This document shows positions 6,337-9,441 of a stretch of DNA of 9,441 nt, in pieces. Source of the DNA: Methanocellales archaeon. GTDB lineage: Archaea; Halobacteriota; UBA148; JAJOKI01. The translations under genes were made by a program, and so were the position numbers. The stretch lies in NCBI GenBank assembly GCA_021129915.1, contig JAJOKI010000072.1, forward strand, positions 1 to 9,441, in the 5' to 3' direction. The notes under the pieces were generated by a model. The model did not search any database. It was not told where the DNA came from and was given only the letters and a program-made list of their open reading frames with translations. The number at the start of each line of letters is the position of its first letter. Within the stretch, counting starts at the first letter, position 1.

Positions 6337-8187
6337 TTACTTCGACTCGTCCTCTACTTTGTATTCTGTGTCGATGACCTTTTCATCCTTGTGTTTTTCG
6401 CCTTCTTCCCTCTGGGACGTCCCCATGTCAGCTTGCTGATATATGGACGCACCCGCTTTCTGGATGATATTTGCCAAATTATCCGTTTCGCTTTTTATTT
6501 TTTGCACGTCCCCCTCGGATAGGGCATCTTTAAGGGATTTCATCCCTTCTTCAATGTTCTCTTTTTGTTCCTTGTCCAGTTTATCTCCTATCTCTGATAG
6601 CGTCTTCTCGGTTGTGTAAAGTAAAGAGTCAGCATTGTTTTTTATCTCAACCTCTTCTTTTCTCCTCCTGTCCTCTTCGTCATGCTCTTTTGCCTCTTTG
6701 ATCATCCTCTCTACTTCTTCATCTGAGAGTTTTGTCGAAGCGGTAATTGTTATCTTCTGCTCTTTTTCAGTTCCCAAATCTTTAGCCGAGACGTTTAAGA
6801 TACCGTTAGCATCGATGTCAAAGGTTACCTCTATTTGCGGCACCCCCCTTGGTGCGGGAGGTATTCCAACCAAATTGAAATTACCCAGACTGGTATTGTC
6901 CTGCGCCATCGGCCTCTCTCCTTGCAGGACATTGATGGTAACCGCTGTTTGCGAGTCGGCTGCCGTTGTGAATATCTGGGTTTTCTTGACAGGGATTGTA
7001 GTATTTCTCTCGATCAGGGGCGTTGTCATACCGCCCAGAGTTTCTATGCCCAGGGTAAGGGGGGTTACATCCAACAAAACCAAATCCTTAATATCTCCGG
7101 CAAGGATTGCGCCCTGTATTGCAGCGCCAAATGCCACACATTCCATTGGGTCCAACCCTCTTTCGACTTTTCTTCCTATGAAATCTTCGACAAATTTCTG
7201 AACGCTGGGCATTCTCGTAGGACCGCCAACCAAGACGATTTTCTTTATATCATCCTTTGATAATTTGGAATCTTTTATTGCCTGTTCAATCGAATGTTTA
7301 CATTTATCTATTATAGGCCCAACTAATTTTTCCACCTCGGCCCTGCCAAGCTTCATCGTCAAATGTTTAGGCCCTGAAGAATCAGCAGTTATATATGGCA
7401 GATTGATATCCGTTTCAAGAACAGTTGAGAGTTCGATCTTTGCCTTCTCTGCCGCCTCTTTGACCCTCTGTAAAGCCATTTTATCTTTCTTTAAATCAAC
7501 ACCTTCTTGCTTTTTGAACTCCTCCGAAATATAATCAACTAAAACATCATCCATATCTGTTCCGCCAAGTTGCGTATCCCCGGATGTGGACAGAACTGTA
7601 AATACTCCCTCGCTGAATTCCATTATGGTTACGTCCAGCGTTCCGCCGCCGAAATCAAAAACTAGTATTTTGTGCTCTCCTGCCTTGTCCAGCCCATATG
7701 CCATAGCGGCGGCAGTTGGCTCATTGACCAACCTTACGACATCCAAGCCAGCGATTTTTCCAGCGTCTTTAGTCGCAGTTCTTTGATTGTCATCAAAATA
7801 AGCAGGAACCGTTATCACAGCTTTATGTACGGACTCTCCTAAGAATGCCTCGGCATCTCTTTTAATCTTCTGGAGAATGAAAGCAGAGATTTGCTGAGGA
7901 CTATACTCTTTGCCATGCACTTTATATTTGTAGTCAGTACCCATTTTTCGCTTTGCTTTGGTTATCGTTCCTTCCGGGTTTGAAACGGCCTGTCTTTTTG
8001 CCGGTTCTCCGACCAGTAACTGTCCATCTTTTGTTAAAGCAACAACAGACGGGAATGCCTTACCGTACATGGTGGCACCTTCTGCCGAGGGAATTATAAC
8101 CGGCTTTCCACCCATCATTACCGCTGCTTGGGAATTCGAAGTTCCCAAATCTATACCAATAATCTTTTCTGTATTCTGTTTGGTCAT
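6337..8187 (-). CDS. dnaK: Chaperone DnaK (Hsp70)
   Basis: A 616-residue ATP-dependent Hsp70 that binds exposed hydrophobic segments and works with GrpE and DnaJ. Nucleotide-domain motifs: GIDLGTSNS (11-19), [11 protein letters not shown] (155-165), [11 protein letters not shown] (177-187) and VGGPTRMP (320-327). The interdomain linker is around 368-376 (DLVLLDVTP), followed by the substrate-binding domain ([20 protein letters not shown]) and a charged helical lid. It ends [14 protein letters not shown], comparable to the acidic tail of bacterial DnaK. Between KRKMG (79-83) and [10 protein letters not shown] (90-99) it lacks about 24 residues present in E. coli DnaK, the form known from Gram-positive bacteria and archaea. 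GTSNS and the SAEG...KAFPSVV region recall DnaK of Methanothermobacter and Thermoplasma. The ATG at 8185-8187 is set by a near-perfect Shine-Dalgarno, GGGGTGAT (8195-8202); a GTG inside that site (8197-8199) would add four residues and is unlikely. It follows grpE by 24 nt. Confidence 0.98.
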   Translation of the reverse strand: MTKQNTEKIIGIDLGTSNSQAAVMMGGKPVIIPSAEGATMYGKAFPSVVALTKDGQLLVGEPAKRQAVSNPEGTITKAKRKMGTDYKYKVHGKEYSPQQISAFILQKIKRDAEAFLGESVHKAVITVPAYFDDNQRTATKDAGKIAGLDVVRLVNEPTAAAMAYGLDKAGEHKILVFDFGGGTLDVTIMEFSEGVFTVLSTSGDTQLGGTDMDDVLVDYISEEFKKQEGVDLKKDKMALQRVKEAAEKAKIELSTVLETDINLPYITADSSGPKHLTMKLGRAEVEKLVGPIIDKCKHSIEQAIKDSKLSKDDIKKIVLVGGPTRMPSVQKFVEDFIGRKVERGLDPMECVAFGAAIQGAILAGDIKDLVLLDVTPLTLGIETLGGMTTPLIERNTTIPVKKTQIFTTAADSQTAVTINVLQGERPMAQDNTSLGNFNLVGIPPAPRGVPQIEVTFDIDANGILNVSAKDLGTEKEQKITITASTKLSDEEVERMIKEAKEHDEEDRRRKEEVEIKNNADSLLYTTEKTLSEIGDKLDKEQKENIEEGMKSLKDALSEGDVQKIKSETDNLANIIQKAGASIYQQADMGTSQREEGEKHKDEKVIDTEYKVEDESK

Positions 8188-8194
8188 TTTTAAT

Positions 8195-8202
8195 ATCACC
8201 CC
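8195..8202 (-). promoter_or_regulatory. Strong Shine-Dalgarno of dnaK
   Basis: GGGGTGAT on the minus strand matches the complement of the archaeal 16S rRNA 3' end (AUCACCUCC) and lies 7 nt before the dnaK ATG. It decides the start against the upstream in-frame GTG that is part of this same motif. Confidence 0.75.
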
Positions 8203-8211
8203 TAAACTCTA

Positions 8212-8733
8212 TTATGAATTGTCTGAGACCTTCACCTTTGCGTACCTCAAAACTTTTGAATGTAGTAGATATCCTTTTTGAAGCTCATCTATGATGGTGC
8301 CATCTTCTTTATCTGAGTTTGCTTTCAGGACGACTTCATGGTAATATGGGTCAAATTTTTTACCCAAACATTCTATCTTTTTCAATCCATGTCCTTCCAA
8401 TATCTTTAAAATATTTTTGTATATTAGTTCTACTCCTCTTAACTCTTCTTTATCTTTTACTGAATCTATCGCTCTTTCAAAATCATCGATAATAGTCAGC
8501 AACTCTTTTATTAACTTTTCGTTGGCTAATTTCACGAATTCCCGTTTTTCTTTTTCTACCGACTTTTTATAATTCTCAAAGTCTGCCTGTAAGTATTTCA
8601 GCTGATTTAGATATGCATCAGCTAACTTTGTCCTCTCTTCAAGTTCCTTCTCTGGCGCCCTAATTTTCAGGGACATCTTCTTCTCTTCACTTGATTTTTT
8701 CTCATCCCGTTTTTCCCGAGTCTGGACTGCCAT
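8212..8733 (-). CDS. grpE: Nucleotide exchange factor GrpE
   Basis: A 173-residue homodimeric exchange factor that releases ADP from DnaK. Residues 1-30 are charged and probably disordered. A long coiled-coil helix covers about 28-70 and contains the typical LQADFENYKKS (48-58). The four-helix-bundle part includes LLTIIDDFERAI (78-89). The C-terminal beta domain that docks on DnaK has KFDPYYHEVV (125-134) and ends with LLHSKVLRYAKVKVS (155-169), close to the usual GYxLxxRVLRxAxVxVs. Its length matches the family. The ATG at 8731-8733 follows GAGGG at about 8739-8743. As the first gene of grpE-dnaK-dnaJ it carries the main promoter of the operon. Segments of the gene are very AT-rich (for example 22% GC at 8401-8460). 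Confidence 0.96.
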   Translation of the reverse strand: MAVQTREKRDEKKSSEEKKMSLKIRAPEKELEERTKLADAYLNQLKYLQADFENYKKSVEKEKREFVKLANEKLIKELLTIIDDFERAIDSVKDKEELRGVELIYKNILKILEGHGLKKIECLGKKFDPYYHEVVLKANSDKEDGTIIDELQKGYLLHSKVLRYAKVKVSDNS

Positions 8734-8801
8734 GATCTATCCCTCTTCTTTTGTTTTAATATATAAAATATTTCATCATACTGACATGCGGTGCGGGATG
8801 T
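8734..8801 (-). promoter_or_regulatory. Promoter of the grpE-dnaK-dnaJ operon
   Basis: On the minus strand TTTTATATATT (8758-8768) is a strong archaeal TATA-box match, preceded by a BRE-like GAAATA (8770-8775). The predicted start lies only about 5-10 nt before the grpE ATG, so the message is leaderless or has a very short leader. I see no inverted repeat that would mark a heat-shock repressor site. Confidence 0.55.
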
Positions 8802-9224
8802 CTAAAGACCATCGCCCAGCGAAGTAATCGTCAATTTCACGTGTTTCACTCCTTTAAGCGCCATTATCCTTTCCACGAGGGTTTTAACGTCTTTTGCATC
8901 ACCCTTGACCAGTACGACTTCCATACAATTCTCATGGTCTATATGGACGTGAAGCGATGACTCTATCAACTTCAAGAATTTGTGCTGCAAGTCCGTGAGC
9001 GTATCACCCAATCCGCGCTTATGATGGACGTAGATGAACGTTATCACGCCGATCTTCTCGCCCTCCTCTTTGCTCATCCACTCATAATCCACGATATAGC
9101 TTCGAATCGCGTCTCTTATCCCCTCTGAGCGGGAGGAGTACCCGCGTTGTGCGATGATGGTGTCAAAGCGGTTCAGTAAATTCGCCGGAAGTGATACGCC
9201 AATCCTCGTCAGCTCTTGTTCCAT
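8802..9224 (-). CDS. nikR: Nickel-responsive transcriptional regulator NikR
   Basis: A 140-residue metal-dependent repressor or regulator of nickel uptake, acting as a tetramer on DNA. The N-terminal ribbon-helix-helix domain covers about 1-48 (RIGVSLPANLLNRFD then GYSSRSEGIRDAIR). The C-terminal ACT-like metal domain follows. The four square-planar nickel ligands of E. coli NikR (His76, His87, His89, Cys95) align with His81, His92, His94 and Cys100; the core motif is LHVHIDHENC (91-100). With all ligands kept, nickel sensing is expected. The ATG at 9222-9224 has AAGGTGA (9229-9235) as Shine-Dalgarno. Upstream on the same strand, 78 nt away, is the end of a peptide/nickel-type transporter ATPase gene, its likely target. 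It could also control nickel genes elsewhere, such as those tied to methyl-CoM reductase or hydrogenases. Confidence 0.95.
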   Translation of the reverse strand: MEQELTRIGVSLPANLLNRFDTIIAQRGYSSRSEGIRDAIRSYIVDYEWMSKEEGEKIGVITFIYVHHKRGLGDTLTDLQHKFLKLIESSLHVHIDHENCMEVVLVKGDAKDVKTLVERIMALKGVKHVKLTITSLGDGL

Positions 9225-9302
9225 GATATCACCTTGTTACCTTCGTGTATAGTTCGTAGCAATAAATAATACTTTGCTTCCCACTACCTTTTGAAAAATG
9301 CT
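9225..9302 (-). promoter_or_regulatory. nikR promoter with possible NikR operator
   Basis: Minus-strand TATTATTTAT (9262-9271) is a TATA-like box; a start about 25 nt on would be near 9240, leaving a short leader with the AAGGTGA site. Overlapping it, TATAGTT (9248-9254) and AATAATA (9265-9271) on the plus strand form an imperfect dyad, similar to the TATWATT/AATWATA half-sites I recall for Helicobacter NikR, but with a 10-nt rather than 11-nt spacer. AT-rich chance similarity is possible. Confidence 0.4.
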
Positions 9303-9441
9303 TTATGCCAAATGACAGCTCACAAAGTGCCCATCTCCAATATCGACAAGTTCTGGCTCTGTCTCGTCGCACTTATCCGTCCTACAGGGGCACCTAGTAT
9401 GAAATCTACAACCAGCAGGAGGATCGATCGGACTTGGCACA
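9303..9441 (-). CDS. Oligopeptide/nickel-type ABC transporter ATP-binding protein, C-terminal fragment
   Basis: The last 45 codons of a gene whose 5' part lies beyond the window edge, ending at the TAA at 9303-9305. The translation begins [18 protein letters not shown] and finishes GHFVSCHLA, the conserved C-terminal extension (oligo_HPY type) of DppD/DppF, OppD/OppF and NikD/NikE ATPases that energise peptide or nickel import at the membrane. Cysteines in the fragment are at its residues 11, 17, 19, 24 and 42. Four of these positions are common in the family, where an iron-sulfur cluster has been reported in some members; Cys19 is extra. With nikR directly downstream, a nickel transporter (NikD/NikE-like) is the favoured reading, but peptide transport cannot be ruled out. 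The Walker motifs are outside the window, so nothing can be said on activity. Confidence 0.85.
   Translation of the reverse strand, partial: VPSPIDPPAGCRFHTRCPCRTDKCDETEPELVDIGDGHFVSCHLA

Noticed and set aside
6635..7534. Several plus-strand open frames opposite dnaK
   Set aside because: Long antisense frames are common opposite conserved dnaK genes; the products are Ser/Leu/Ile-rich and lack motifs.
8188..8199. GTG start adding four residues to DnaK
   Set aside because: The GTG is part of the GGGGTGAT Shine-Dalgarno that serves the ATG at 8187.
1..9441. CRISPR array, insertion sequence, tRNA or rRNA
   Set aside because: No regularly spaced repeats, transposase motifs, terminal inverted repeats, cloverleaf-like segments or rRNA sequence were seen; genes fill nearly the whole window.

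Overview
This 9.4 kb window is an archaeal, most likely euryarchaeal, chromosome segment. The evidence is archaeal-type replication and transcription genes (PCNA, primase large subunit PriL, transcript-cleavage factor TFS), an archaeosortase, a methanopterin-pathway aldolase (MptD) and TATA-box-like promoters. MptD and a NikR nickel regulator point to a methanogen or a methane/alkane-oxidising relative. A full bacterial-type Hsp70 set (GrpE, DnaK, DnaJ) argues against most hyperthermophiles. I cannot name the genus from the sequence alone.

Layout. (1) 75-2477, minus strand: a tight operon read artA (archaeosortase A) -> archaetidylserine/phosphatidylserine decarboxylase -> pssA-type CDP-alcohol phosphatidyltransferase -> mptD. 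Two of the three junctions overlap (1 nt and 14 nt). The first three genes pair a C-terminal protein-sorting enzyme with the synthesis of an ethanolamine-type polar lipid. (2) 2478-2536: a short divergent promoter region. (3) 2537-5075, plus strand: an information-processing run of Nudix hydrolase -> tfs -> pcn -> priL. The Nudix and tfs genes overlap by 17 nt, and pcn has its own promoter-like element. (4) 5150-8733, minus strand: grpE -> dnaK -> dnaJ, with a strong TATA-like box before grpE and a possible second promoter before dnaJ. Parts of this block are clearly more AT-rich than priL or nikR. (5) 8802-9441, minus strand: nikR, preceded by the last 45 codons of an oligopeptide/nickel-type ABC transporter ATPase that runs off the window edge.

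The artA module is the most interesting. The enzymes for one polar head group are fused by overlap to the transpeptidase-like enzyme that cuts PGF-CTERM-type tails and allows lipid anchoring of surface proteins. The link is known in haloarchaea, so it is not new in principle, but here it also carries a pterin gene. The plus-strand cluster joins the sliding clamp, primase and the RNA polymerase rescue factor. The nikR/transporter pair is a textbook metal-homeostasis arrangement. No CRISPR array, insertion sequence, tRNA or rRNA was seen, and no intergenic gap exceeds about 80 nt. I did not find a clearly undescribed system.
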